Origin: Eggerthellaceae bacterium
GTDB taxonomy: Bacteria; Actinomycetota; Coriobacteriia; Coriobacteriales; Eggerthellaceae
NCBI GenBank assembly: GCA_910575165.1
Contig: CAJTDS010000001.1
Span: 1 to 64,000, forward strand
DNA length: 64,000 nucleotides
Reading direction: 5' to 3'
Shown one piece after another: positions 31,301-46,300 of this stretch; positions within the stretch are counted from its first letter, which is position 1; every line of letters starts with the position of its first letter. Under the pieces are notes generated by a model, which was not told the origin of the DNA, did not search any database, and worked only from the letters and a program-made list of their open reading frames with translations. A program made the translations under genes and the position numbers.

Positions 31301-34300
31301 CCGAGGGCAACGGCGACATCGTGCAGAACATCCTGGGCTCCAAGCCCGCCGACGGCATCGACCCCAGCAAGCAGGGGGCCGGCGTGCTGGGCCAGCAGGG
31401 AGTGGACGCCAGCCAGGATTTGGTGGACGAGCTGGGCATTAGCTCTGCGGAAAGTCTCGTCGACGGCACCGTGGACTTCGGCGGCGTCGACCCGCTGCAG
31501 GCATCGTTGGCCTACGGCAACGTGCTGTTCGCTCGCTCGACGGGCATCAGCACTTATGCCATGGCTCCGAACGGCACGGCAGGCGCCACCCTGACCGAGC
31601 GCCACTTCAACCCGTCCCTGCAGTTCACGTCGGGCTACACCTCGGACTTGGGTAACAATACCTTTCTCATCAACGACGCCATGACTCCTCAGTTCACGCT
31701 GCAGATCGGTACCGAGGGCACGTCGGGCTCCTTCGGCGGCTACAGCCTGTACGGTGATTCGTGGTACGGCAGCTACGACAATTCCGGCAACTTCGTCCCT
31801 GGTGCGGGCGGGTTCCCCGACGCCGCCTCGGCCATCGCCTACGCGGAGGGCACGGACCATTACACCTCCACGGCCACCGATGAGGAAAGCAAGATCATCG
31901 ACTACAACAGCCAGAAGGACTTCGACGGCTACAAGGCCATGAGCACGTCGCTTGTGCTCAACGTCCCCTTCATGTACACCACCGAGCAGGGCGGCTTGGA
32001 ATCCACCTACGACTACGACACCTGGGTTTCCAACAGCGGCGGCTATGCGGAAGACGGCTCCGCGCTCAATCCGAGCAAGTGCCCCGCCTACGGCATCAAC
32101 TTCGGCACCACGGCCAAGCAGCTGACCGGCAACTGGTCGGTGTATTACCAGTCCTACAAGGACAACAAGCTGATTTCGCTGGATGCGCTCATCGAGAACG
32201 GCTACAACGACGCGGAGATGCAGAAGATCGCCGCCGAGGCCGGCCAGCCCACCTTGAACTTCAAGAACGGCATTACCGGCACCATCCACTTCGTGTGGCA
32301 CGGCCGCCTGGATTCCAGCACCGCTACCGGCTACCTGGAGCGCATGGACATCCAGGGCCTTACCGCCCACTACCCGAACTTCACGCTGTCGGTGCTGGGC
32401 AACATCCCCGAGAACTCCGGCGGTACGCTGCAGGTGGGCGGTACTGCCCACATCATGAGCAAGGGCGGCAAGTACTACTACCCGGCCGGCGGCCGCGGCA
32501 ACGTGCTGGATGCCAAGGTGGGCGTGGGCTACAACGGCTCGGTCCGCGAGATCAAGGTGCTTAAGACCAACCTGCGTTGGGAATCCACCTACACCAAGAT
32601 TTCCAACAACGTTATGTACGACCGCTACAACTACATGGTCTACCGTGTGGACACCAAGAACATTTCCACGGGTACGTCGGAAATCGACTTCCTGGAGTAC
32701 TTCATGAACGTGTTCAACACGGCAGAGAACAACAGCCAGGGCATCATCCCCAAAGACCTGGAGGCCTGGTACCACGACCCCAACAACATCGCCGACCCCA
32801 TCCACAACGGCAAGTACTACGACGACGGCGGCAGTGCTCCCGCAGGCCCCGACGGCACCACCTCGGTGAAGTACCAGGGCGTTCCCAACCAGGGCGGCGT
32901 GCTCATCTACAACACCACCGACTGGCAGGACAAGGACTACGCCGAGCTGGACATGCGCACGTTCAGCAACCTGGACTCCATCATGCACCGCTCCTACATG
33001 CGCCCCAAGGAGTTCGTGGCCAACACCATGGTAAACGACGCGGGCGAGACCGTGCCGACCGGCGACTACCATCTGGAAATTGACACCACGCAGGACGCAA
33101 AATGGCCCATCGTGGAGTCCGAGAAGGACGCTGACGGCAACCCCATCATCGAGACGGTGTCCATCCCCTATCAGACTAACGGCCAGTCCGGTATGGTCAA
33201 CTTCATGATGGAGGACGAGAACTTCACCAACGCTACCGACGGTCACTACGGCTACCTGGGCGCAAACTCGAAGAGCGGCCGCCTGTTCCCCGAGAACCGC
33301 CTCATCCCCGAAACCGATCCCATTACCGGCGAGATCACGCCGCTGGGCAAGGTGGCCCGCGACCACTTCAGCTACATCATCGCCATTCCGTACACCACCA
33401 ACATCACCATGACCAGCGGTTCGGAGGGCGAGGGCTACTACGTCACGCTGGACCCGCTGACCACCATCAGCTTCGGTAAGCTGGGCAAGGGCAAGGACTA
33501 CACCTGGTCCGATAACACCAGCCCCTTCGCCAGCCGCTTCGGCATCCCCAAGGCCGAGGCCGAGGCCGAGAAGCAGGCCCTGGAAACCTACCAGACCACC
33601 GCCACCGGCCAGACCGTGCCTCGCACCGACGGAGGTCTGCTGGTGGGCTCCACGAACTTCTCTTACGTGGGTTACCCGGTCACCTACGTCATCCAGAACA
33701 TCAAAACTCGCGGCAACATGCCTCTGTACGGTCAGAACGCCGATTCCAACACGGCCGGCCCCGAGATTCAAGATACATTGCCGAACTACTTCTACTTGTA
33801 CAACATAGAGCTTGAGGTGAAGAGCGAGAGCAGCGATGCCGAAACCGCTCTGAGAGAGTGGTTCGACGTGCGCCAGGAAGACTTCACGGATGACCTGAAG
33901 GACGGCAACCAGAAGACCGGCAACATCATGCAGTTCCAGGTGACTCAGCCCGGTCAGCAGGAAGGCGACGGCGAGGACGGCGAGGAGCCCGAGGATACCT
34001 ACTACTGGGTGAACGCGGGAGTTCCCTCCTACGTGGGCATGACCGGTCCGGTGAGCGAGGTGGTCCGCGTCCAGAAGAAGGACGAGAACGGCTCTCTCGT
34101 GTACGAGGAAGACGGCCTTACTCCCGTCATGGAAGACGCCGTGGACAAGGACGGCAACAAGATCTACCACGACGTGTACACCCATACCTACCGCATGGGC
34201 GGCACCACCAAGGACGGCGTCGACGAGAACGGCATCATCGGTACGCCGTCCATCGCTTACCAGCTGGAACAGCGCGGCATCAGCCCCGTGCCGGGCATCG

Positions 34301-37300
34301 TGCAGAACAGCGGCGACGAAGAGAACGACGCCTCCTACCGCTTCAACGGCAACATTCGCATCGTCATGAAGAGCCCCTTGGACGAGGGCGCCGAGCTGCC
34401 GGTGACGGTGCGCGTGAACGGCTCCATGACGCTGCCCCTGGCCGATTACCGCAACACGGCCACTCTCGTGTCTGGTACCCGTACGTGGAACAGCGTGACC
34501 GAGCACTACATGACTAACTCCGAGTACTCCGAAGCCTCCATCGCCGGCTTCAACCGTGCTATCAAGCCTACCCCCACCGTTACTGCCACGGCCATCGCCA
34601 TGGCTACGTCGTTGTACGGCGATCGCTTCGCCATCAGCTCAACCGATGCGCGTCGTCAGCCCATCATGGAGCGCTCCGGCGCGGGCTGGCGCTTCCAGCT
34701 GAACAACACCAACTACTCGAAGATGGAGCCCGCCTCCTTCTCGCTGTCCAACATGTACGGCGCCGCCGAGAGCGAGGGCTTCGAGGTGGACAAGGTGGGC
34801 ATCTCCCAGGACCTGCTGGACAACTCCAAGATTTCCAGCATAGAAATCGTCTACAGCCTGAACACCTCCACCGATCCGCTGAAGCCGGCCTTCGAGCGCC
34901 GTACCGCCGTCTATAGCGGCGACGCCCTGAAAGAGCTGCTGACCAAGCGTGCCGAAACGGTCACTCATACCAACGACGATGGCACCGTGACCAGCTATCC
35001 CAACGGCGTGACCCTGGTGCCCCAGGACTGGCTGAAGGGTTACTTCATCAATATGACCATCAACTTCGACGAGTTTGTGGGACGCCAGGAGATTTCCTCT
35101 TCCGATCGCATGTACGTGGAAGTGCAGGGTACGCCCCACGAAGTGGACACCATGGAGCTGACCGGCACCTTCACCACGAACTACGAGAAGTACGGCGCCG
35201 AGCACCGCTCCCGCAACGCCACGGCCAAGGCCACGGCTAGCTTCACTTCCCGCAAGGCCCCCTACGCCCTGCAGGTGACCACCACCGGCATGCGCGAGAG
35301 CGAGTACTACGGCGATCCCACCGCCCTCACCGGCAACTGGGAATACGAGCGCGAAGATGATGGCACCATCAAGACCGATCCCTCCGGCCGTCCGCTGATC
35401 GAGAAGAACGACGACGGCACTGACAAGCTGTTCGAGGGCTACATCGGCGACCCGGGCACCGGCTGGCGCACTGTGGTGTCCAACCCCACGGAGTACGAGG
35501 TGGGCAAGGCCGTGATCATGGTGGGCCAGCAGCTGCTGTCCAAGGCGGAGCAGGACAGCGAGTCCAGCGCCGACAAGGAGAACATCGCCATCCCCACCAA
35601 GGACAAGCTGGTTCCCTTCCAGAAGGACGGCCGCACCGACTTCGACGCCAGCCATATCATCATGAGCCCGGCGCTGTGGCAGTACACCATGGAGCCGGTC
35701 ATGGTGGAGCAGGTGGACGAGAACGGCAACCTGGTGCTGAACCCCGACGGTTCGGTGAAGATGGTTCAGGCCACCGACGACGCCGGCAACCCGCTTGAGG
35801 AGAAGGTGGTCAAGGGCGGCAAGGTGGACAACCTGGTGCTCAAGTACTACGACGTGCAGCTGGACGCGAACGGCAACCCGGTGAAGGACCCGGCCAACAG
35901 CACGCAGCTGAAGAGCGACTACACCGTGAAGACCCTCACGGTGCCCGGTTACCTGTTCCGCGCGGCCCTGGTAAGCTACAGCGGTGAGACCATCTACTGG
36001 GATAAGGACGAGGACTACCGGGTTGAGGAGTACGAGGACGCGCTCTACGAGTGGCGTATGAATAAGCAGCAGGACCCCAGCTACAGCGTCCCCGAGCCGA
36101 AGCTGGAAGACTTTCCGAATCCCTACGTGGCCGACCCCGGCAGCGTTGCCTCCCAGGTGGCTGCAGCCGGCATCAAGGTGGCTGTGGGCGACGACGGCGA
36201 GCCTTATCTGGTGGTAGACTTGGCTGCTTGCTCCCAGTGGTCCTCCAATGCCGGTAGCACCACCAAGTATCTGGTGGGCTTCAACCAGGAGTTCCTGAAC
36301 TTCGGCGCGGGGTTGACCCAGGAAGACGACGCATTCATCGACCTGTACGGTACCTGCGTGAACCAAGACGAGATGCACGTAGGTGCGGTGTTCTCCACCA
36401 ACTTCGCCAAGCGCAAGTGGAACGACTACGTTGATTCCGAAGGCGTGGTGGATGCGGTTCCGTACCCGGCCAACGGCTCGCCCGACGTGCAGGCCCTGGC
36501 CGACCTGAATGCTACCCAGAAGGTGCCCACGGTGCCCTACGACCCCAACCTGGGCTTCGAGAAGCAGAATGTCTTCGGCATCCGCACAGCCTCCTCCATG
36601 GGTTACGACCAGACCATCATCAACAGTTCCAACAAGGTTCCGTCGCAGAACGCCTACTACGACTACAACTCGGCTTACCGTGTATTCATGAACAACAACA
36701 CGAAGTACGCCATGAGCCTGGGCGGTACCATGACCGTCGGCCCGGTGAACATGGAGTTCATTCAGGACGAGCGCACCGACCTCATGGGGTCCGACTCGTG
36801 GCTGACCGGTTCTGCTTTGAGTTCGCAGCCGTGGCATATCGTGGGTTTCCAGACTGAGCAGGTGAACTTTACCCGCCAGACCTACATCAGCCCCACCTAC
36901 AGTAAGACCGGGGCCAATGCCGGCGACAATTCCACCAGTTATACGGTGAAGCAGGACGCCAACGGTAAGGACTATCGTGTGTCCAGCCATGCCGGCACCG
37001 TGGGCCGCGCCTACATCGAGTACTTCCCCATCGATATTGCCAACCAGTCCGACTTGCCCGGCCTGGACAAGTCGGCATTCCCGCCGCTGGTTACCAACGG
37101 CGATGCGCAGAAGCGCGTCCTGGACATCACCGACCTGTTCGAGTGGCTCTATGGGTTCGAGATCGATGCCAACGGCAAGATCGACACCAGCAAGCCGGTG
37201 ACCACGAAGCCGGCCTGGGCTGCGGCCGCCGTGCTGGACAAGGAAGGCAACAAGGTTCGCGAAGTGGTGGAAGTGGACGCCGACGGCAACGTGTCCATCG

Positions 37301-40300
37301 ACTGGTCCGCCTGGCGCATCACCAACGACGACGGCACCACCACCGACGGCTACGTGTCCCAGGTGGTGTTTGACTACTCCCACTACAGCAACTGGCTGTC
37401 CCAGGAGACGGGCGCCTACATCGAGCTGTGGGGCCGTACCACCAACCACGACGTGAACCAGTTGGACGCGAAGTTCAAGACCAAGCAGGCCATCGAGGAC
37501 TGGACCCGCAGCTGGACCAGCTCGGTGAAGCTGAACTCGCTGTTCGCCCCCATCCGCCCGCAGACCAACATCGGCGCCTACGGCTACGAGGAAGGGGCCA
37601 CCGCCCCCAACTCCTCCGCCATCACGCGCTCCACCATCCGCCACGTGAACTACGACACCCTGGACGTGAAGTCGGCCACCTACGAAGAGGAGATGGCAAG
37701 CCCCTCGGAGTACTGGGGGCAGTATCCCTCCACGCCTCAGGAGCTTCGCGAGATGATGGACAACTACTCCATTGTCAACGACGAGATCGGGCTGAACGTG
37801 CAAGGCCAGGGCGAGGCGCCTGTGGCCTACCGCCTGGAGGAGAACTCCGGTTACCGCGCCTGGGTGACCAACAAGTCCAACTATCCCATGAGCTCCGGCG
37901 CCCTGTTCACCCTGGGCGACCTGAAGCCGCGCTGGGACAAGCAGACCCTCAGCAACGGGTCCATGCCCGGCCGCGCCCTGAAGCAGAACCTGGGCTTCCA
38001 TGTGAACGACATCACCCTGTCCGCCGGCTTCCTGCAGAACGCCGACATCGCCTCGGTGAAGGTGAAGTACCTGCCCTACAACCCGGCGCTGGGCGATGCA
38101 GGCCATCAGACCGTGAACGTGGTCAGCGGCGCCCTGCAGGTGAGCGGCTTCACCTCGGTGCTCGAGTGGCAGGACCTGGTGGATTCCGGCAAGCTGGGCA
38201 GCGACGGCATGGGCGACGGCTCCGACGTCATCCTGAAGCCGAGCGACATCATCGACGGCCTGGCCGACAACAACGTGGACATCTACTATATAGAGTTCCG
38301 TCTGAACAACGTGCCGGCGAACCTGACCGAAGAGGACGACGCCTACGTTGACCTGTTCGGCTACTCCATCGACTCGTGCCGCGTGACCAACGCCACCGAC
38401 CCCTACTACGGCGAGTCTTCGGACCTGTGGCCCGAGAAGGACGAGTACGACCTGGCTCACTACGGCACCGACCACTCCTGGGGCTGCACCGGCGCCGGCC
38501 GTTGGACCGACATCCACTACCGTGGCTTCAAGGCCTACGTGTCCAACTACTACGACGTGATCGAGCTGACCAGCCGCCTGCAGGCCATTCTGCCGAAGCA
38601 GAGCTGGTCCGACAGCCGTCTGATCAAGAACGGCGGCGGCCAGATCACCAAGACCGTCATCGACCACGGCGTGGCCAAGCGCGTGGTGATCAACCAGAGC
38701 CTGGATCCGGTGTCCGGCGAGATGACCGTGTCCGAGGACAAGGCGAACCTGTACGCCATTGCCGGCAAGCCGGTGGTGCGTCTGAACGCCACGGCTTACT
38801 TCGATCCCGACAAGTCCGACGTCGAATCTGCCGGGGCCGTCAACCCCGCCGGCCTGGACAGCGCTGGGGCCAAGGCCTTCTGGGGCGAGGACGGCGCGGC
38901 CTACCGTTTCCAGCTGGGCAACTCTGGCCGCCTCATGTTCGAGAGCGAGCTGCGCATCGGCACGAAATCCCGTACCGCCGAAAAGACGCTCACGCTGGCC
39001 GATGGCACCATCGTGGCCGATTACGATACCAAGGACTACACCTACGAGGACGGCAGCTACAATCCCAGCCATACGTTGCCTGGCGGCAGCGTGGCCTACT
39101 CGGCGGTGCCCATGGTTCCCACCGACGAAGAGGTTGAGATCTACGAGAACGCCGTGCGCGGCTTCCAGACCAAGCGACTGATGCTGTCCCCCGATTTGGT
39201 GGCCGGTGCCGATATCAAGGAAATCGAGATCACCTACTTCCCCCGCCCGGCAGCCGGATCCAGCCTGCCTTTGGCTCAAATCCCCGTACCGGAGCGCATC
39301 ACCCTGAGCGCCTCCGACGTGCAGGCCTACCGCCAGCTCAACGGCGCGGTGGTCATTCCCTGGACCGCGTGGGGCCAGGGCTACTTCACCAACGCCGTGG
39401 TGCGCTTCAACCGTATAGGCGTGAACCTGGGCGTGGATTCCGACGGCTCCGTCGACGGTAGCGCCTTCGTGGATGTGTGGGGCGAGGCCACCGACGTGCG
39501 CGACATGCCGCTGAACGCCTGGTTCGGCTGCACCTATCCCGAAGAGGGCTACCACTACTCCAAGAACGAGCCTACCTGGCCCTACGGCACCAATCGCGCG
39601 AACTACGCCTACGGCACCTGGTGCAACTCCTGGCCCAACGGCACGGCGGACTACAACGGCCGTACCTGGACCAGCGGCTACACCCGCGTGGGCGACTTCG
39701 TGAAGTACGTGTCCTCCGTGGACGGCTACACGCCGCCGGTGTATGACAAGAAGCTTCCCGAAAGCAGTTACGACAAGCGCTACATGCCTCAGATGGAGCG
39801 CCAGGTTGCCAACTACCAGGATATGTGGGTGGGCGGCAACGTGGCCTCGGCCGGTACCGTGACCAGCTACATCTACGGACGTCCCTACAACGTGAACGAG
39901 GGCGTGTCCGTGGAAACGTTCATGCGCTCCGAGAACCCCGGCGGCAACACCAGCTGGGCGCTAAACGCCACCACCGGCGTGAAGGAAACCGGCAAGCCTC
40001 TGACCGTCAGCGGCGTGGGCGGCACCACGGGCAGCTACTACGAAGAGGACGGCTCGGGCTACCGCTTCACGCTGACCAACGACAACCCCAACGCCATCAA
40101 CCAGTACGACATGCGCAAGGCCTACTTCGCCACGGAGCCCATTCCCTTCGTGGAGAACATGGTGCGCAAGAAGGTGGCTGAGGTCGTCAAGAAAGAGGTG
40201 GAGGTTACCGACGAGGACGGCAACATCGTCTACGAGGAAGACGGCGTCACCCCCAAGACCGAGATCAAAGAGGTCGAAACCGGCGCCATGATCGAGACCG

Positions 40301-43300
40301 ACGAGCTGGTGAAGTCCGGCGAGTACGTGAACTTCACCACCACCGACGTGGTTCTGTCCAAGGCGCTGCTGGAGCAGTCGCTGGTCTTCGCGCCCACCGA
40401 CCTGGCCCACGCCAACGCCATCCGCACCAACATCAAGGACTTCACCATCTACTTCAGGCCCTACGACGCCAATGCCGACCCGGCGAAGTTCAACGACGCC
40501 AGCTTGGACAAGTCCATCACCTTCACCAGCGACGAGATCCTGGCGCTGTACAAGGGCACCGATCCGCGCACCATGACCTTCAACGACCCGAACATCGTCG
40601 GTACCGACGAGGAGGGCAACGCCACCATCAAGGTGAGCGCCGAGGGCAACATCGTCATCAACCGCGCGGCGTGGGGCGGTCACTTCTTCCGCAACGTGCA
40701 GATGCACCTGAACCACTTCAAGGGAGGCATGACCAAGGACGCCGACGCCACGAAGAACGCCTTCGTTGAGTTCTACGGCTACGGCTCGAACCGCTGGGTG
40801 GACAAGACCGTCTACGGCACCTTCCGCACCGACTGGGTGACCGATTGGTGGAACACCAACAACACCGCCGACGACATCAAGAACGCCACCAACGGCAGCG
40901 GTTCCGCCATCGGGGCCGTGCGCCTGAACTTCGACTACTTCAACAACGCCCCGTCGGGCATCAGCGCCACCAGCAAGAACTACGTGGGCACTTCGGCCCG
41001 CGCCAACGTAGGCATCAAGAACTTCGACAACTACGACGGCAACGGCAACGCGGCGAACCTCTACGACATCGGCGGCACGAACTCCAACGCGTTCCCCACC
41101 ACGGCGTTCACCTACTACTATCAGAGCAACGGCCACACGTACAGCACCACCCACTACAACGCCGAGGCCACCACCTACAACGTGTACGCCGACAACCGCG
41201 GCTGGAGCTGGCGCACCAACTGGAACAACAGCTACTACCTGTCCACCACCGGCATGAAGCAGTGGCTGAGCTACCCGCTGAATGCCGACGCGCCCATGGG
41301 CGAGGCCTTCGTGCAGAACTCCAAGGCCACCAAGGTGCACTACAACGACAAGACCGCTCAGAAGGCCGGCGCCAATGCCTCCTACACCGCCGTGGCCGGC
41401 GCCCGCTTGAACGTGGTGCTGCCGCCGTCGCGCCCGGTCATCGAGATGTACTCCTACAAGGACGCCGCCGCGGCCAACAGCGCCATCAACCTGACCAACG
41501 TGAACAGCAACGGCACCGTGTACGACACGCCGGGGCTGTCCTACGGCAGCAACGGCACCATCGCCGGCAACCTGACCGTGACCGAGAACACGCGCCCCGA
41601 GCGCACCACCGTGGTGAACACGCGCAACGCCAGCTTCAACACCGAGCCCCGCGCCTACTTCGGCAGCGAGTCGGTGGGCTATCGCGCCTTCGTCACCAAC
41701 AACTCCATTTATTCCATGACCCACGGCGCCCGCATTGCCATCGGCAATGTGGAGAAGACGCTGTCGCCGGGCAACAACCCCTCCGACATGCGCCCCATCT
41801 CCAGCGTGGACGCCCCGGGCCTGCTGCAGAACCTGGGCTTCCATGCCTCCAGCCTGACGCTGTCCGGCGCCATGTTCGCTGTGGGCCAGAAGCCGGTCAC
41901 CAACGACGCCGGCGCCATCACCGGCTACGACAACATGGTGGAGAACATCACCATCTACTGGTACGACGCCGGTGCCATCGCCAAGGCCACGGTGGGAAGC
42001 GTGCTGGGCGCGCCTCCGCTGAGCACCACCACCGACAAGTTCGGCAACGTGCTGGCCGCCGACGGCAGCCTGGTCACCTCCGACAAGACCCTGCACAAGA
42101 AGACCCTGACCGCCGCCGAGGTGGCCGACCTGTTCCAGGCCAATGGCACCGACGCCAGCGGCCGTCCCCGCTACAAGGACGCCGTGCTCACCGACGATTT
42201 GTGGAACGGCGGCGATCTGTGCGGCATCCTCATCAACTACGGCTACTTCCAGAACCTGCACAGCGACCGCGCCGCCTACGTGGACCTGTTCGGCTACACC
42301 ACCGACTCGCCCGACGTGACCAAGCGCACCGAGTACCGCGACACCTGGTGCTACAACGAGGGCTGGGAAGGCAACGACGGCCCGTCCGTGGTGCAGTCGT
42401 GGGATTGGAAGTACGTGAAGGTGCAGCTGGCCTCCGACTTCCGCGCCGACTACGACGTGCCTTCGTGGAACATGCTGTACAAGGGATCCGCCAACGGCGA
42501 CGACAGCGGCAACGGCGGCCTGAACGTGGAAGAGGCGGCCATCGGGCACTCCACCTACCAGGCCAACCGCTACGGCGAGCTCACTCGCACCACCGACTAC
42601 GGCAACCTGTACGCCCATATGCCGGCGTCCAGCCAGAAGGTGCGCGCCAACAGCTACTTTGTCGATGCCGGCGCCGCCAACGCCGCACCGCTGTACTCCG
42701 TGAGCTCCGGCGACCTGACCAACAGCGCGAACCTGCGCACTCTGGCCGCGGGTGATCTGAACTACAGCACCACGGCCTGGATGGACTACTACGGTTCCGG
42801 CTGGCGCTTCACCTACACCAACTACGCCAACCCCACCACCATCCTGTCCAACAACAACTACAACATCGCCGGTCCCACCTACGGCTACACCGGCAACAAC
42901 AAGAGCGTGTGGAACCGCGACGCCAACGTGTACGACCGCGACTACGAGCTGTACGACAGCTACATCCGCGTGGGCGTGATGCCCAGCGTCAAGGTGCCGG
43001 ACAACGAGGCCGACGACTACCAGAACACCGTGCGCGACTACGACGCCAAGTACCTGCGCCTGTCCGCCGGCCTGCTGAAGGCGGCCACCTGGACGAATCG
43101 TCCCTCTTGGGCAGCTAACCGCGTGAACGGCGAAGGCACCGGCAACGCGGTGAAGACCATCACCCTGACGGCGAACATCCCGGCGGGCAGCCGGCCCGAC
43201 ATTCCCGAAGCCGACGATGGGTCGGGCGAGGGCGGAAGCGGTGATGACGCCGACGCCGACCCAGCCGGTCCCACCGTTACCGTCACCGTGGAGGGAACCG

Positions 43301-46300
43301 GCAGCACCGCTGAAAAGGTGACCCGCGTCGAGAGCGCCGATGGCATCGTCATCACGCGCGAGAAGGCCGTGCCCACGGCTGGCGTGGATCCCTATATCAG
43401 CACCACCTTCGTCTACACTCTGGATCAGGTTGTGGCCGCCGGCGCCACCTACGACGCCGCGGGCAACCTGGTGTTGCCCAACACCCTGTGGAACAAGGGC
43501 TACTTCATGGACGCCCGGGTGGACCTGGCTCACTTCAACGCCGGCGTGCACGAGATAGACGCCGCCACCATTGACGTGCTGGGCGCCGTGGACGTGTCCG
43601 AGACCAACATCGACCTGTCCTCCACGTTCACCACCTGCTACGACACCACCGGCTACCTGGACAACGCCGTGAACAACGGCACCTGGGACCATACCTCCGA
43701 CACCTACGGCCTGTGGGACGCCGAGCACAAGAACGGCGTGTGGGGCACCAACGGCGTCAACCCCACCGTGGACGATGTGGCCTGGAACGCCGCCCGCGAC
43801 CTGAACGGCAACATCCCGCTGGACCGCACCAACGGCATCGTCACCCGCAGCAACGGCATGGACATCACCGACGCCGCCCGCCTGGTGGCCCGCATCGATC
43901 CCATCCGCCCGCAGGTGGAGGCCCAAACCTTCCTGTACGCCGACGAAGCCGGCCAGTACAGCTCCGACATGCAGTTCTCCAGCGACGTACGCGATGCCGC
44001 CGGCAACAAGACTGGCGACAACTGGAAGGCCGAGACCGCTCCGGGCAACCATGGCACCAGCCCGGACTACATCTTGGAAACCCTCATGGGCTCTATGAAC
44101 TCCGGCTGGCGCTTCACGCTGTTCAACAACTCTGACTACGCCATGGACTCCAGCCGCGTGGTCATCGGCGGCGACCGCAGCGCCCTGAACAACAACGGCA
44201 CGCTGAAGAGCGGTTGGCAGGCCTACACCTCCACCGACGAGTACCAGTACGCTTCGGGCGGATCTACCGCCACCATGTTCGACGGCGACAAGGGCACCAT
44301 CGGCACCTGGACCGATCAGAACCGCGTGCACAACTACGACGGCGGCCCGGCCATCTATGGCGAGCTGGTGGACGGCCAGTGGCGCGGCTTCGAGATCAAC
44401 GAGCTGTTCCTCAACGACGAGCTGGTGTCCAGCATGCTGGCCCAGAAGGTGGACGAGCTGGCCGACACCACCGGCGAGCCCTTCGACGCCCTGGTGGGCA
44501 TGGGGCCCTTCGAGACCGACGGCCTTGAGTCCAAGACCAACCGTCTGCATGCCATCGCCGACGACGCCGCAGTGAACGCGCTGTCCGAAGCCGACATCAA
44601 AGCCATCCTGGACGGCTTCCGCAGCGCCGCCGACAAGCAGGCCTACATTTCCAACCGCACCGCCGAGCTCACCAGCGGCGACGATGCCGTGAGCGCCGAC
44701 GAAGCCGCCGCCATCGTGGCCGCCGAGCTGGCCGAGCGCGCCTACACCGTTGACATCTACTCCGTGGGCAGCAGCGACACCACCTACTCCCACGACGTGC
44801 AGGTGCGCCGCCTGCAGGGCAACAACACGTACGCCACCGAGACCGTCACCGTGGTGGACGTGCCCAACGACCCGCTGTACAAGCCCATGAAGCTGTACCT
44901 GTCGGACTACGTGAAGAAGAACGATGCCGGCCGCTGGGTGGTTTCGGTTCCCTGCGAGGCGTGGTACGAGCACACCGACGACTGCACGCACCAGAACGGC
45001 GCCAACCATCCCAAGCCCGGCGAGAGCGGCTACACCAACTGCCTGAACACCCAGTACGTGGTGCGCGTGGTGTTCCACCTGCCCGGTTTCGCCGCCAACG
45101 TGGCCCAGGGCAGCCAGGCCGCCGGCACGAGCGCCTTCATCGACGTGCACGGCACGCCCACCCGCGCCACCACCATGGCCCTGAACGCCGTGTTCTCCAC
45201 CGACTACAAGACCAACAGCTGGAACGGCAACACCACCAGCCGCACCGTGGACGGCGACTTCGCCAAGATGCTGCCGCTCACGGCCGAGCCCGACATCACC
45301 ACCTACTTCAACTGGGACGGCGGCCGCACGCTGAATGCTTCGGGCACCGTGGTGAGCAATGCCGGCAAGGACGGCCACCCGCTTGACGGCGAGGCCCATC
45401 TGGAAACCGACCGCGACACCCACCTGCCGCTGCGCAACGCCGACGGCACTCAGAAGTACACCGTGACCAGCGTGCCCTACCGTTGGGGCGAGGGCGACGC
45501 CCAGGCTGCGGCCGAGGACGCTGGCTGGTCGGCCGACAACCCGCTGGAGGAGGCATGGTTCGAGTACATCCTCACCAACGCCAGCCGCTCCACGGCCGAG
45601 GACGGCTACCTTGACCTGGCGCTGAACAACATGACCCGCTTCGCTGCCGGCGACGACAAGCTGGCTACGCAGACCCGCGGCTTCATCGGCAAGGAGCTGC
45701 AGATCGACGGCTACTACCGTTACCTGGTGGGCGACAGCCGCCGCACCAAGGTGCTGCCGGCCAACATCGACCCGTCCAAGAGCTACGCCTGGACCAACCG
45801 CGGCGGCGTCATCCCCACGCTGTGGTTCTACGACTACGACACCTACGTACCCCACAAGGCGCTCGACACCGTGGTGGAGAGCTCCGTCACCTACGAGTAC
45901 TCGGTGGACAAGAACACCGGCGAAGTGGTGAAGTCGCGCGTGAACGGATCTACCCGCACCGAGGTGTCCCGTACCGCCCCCATGCTGAAGGTGCAGCTGA
46001 CCGACGAGGTGATCGAGTACCTGCTGACCAAGACCACCGCCGGCGCTGTGGACTTCGACGCCGCGGGCGAGGTCATGCTGTCCATGGGCCTTGCCAAGGA
46101 CGACATCGAGGCGCTGGCCATGGCCTTCGCCGGCACCGTCGACGAGGACGGCCAACCGGTGGTGGCGCTGCGCGACGCCGTGGTGACCGGCACCTCGGTG
46201 ACCTACGCTTCGGGCAAGACCTTCATGGAGCCCGAGACGCTGCGCGCCATCTACCAGACCATGAGCGCCGAGCTGTACGAGTCCTATCCCGCCGACGGTC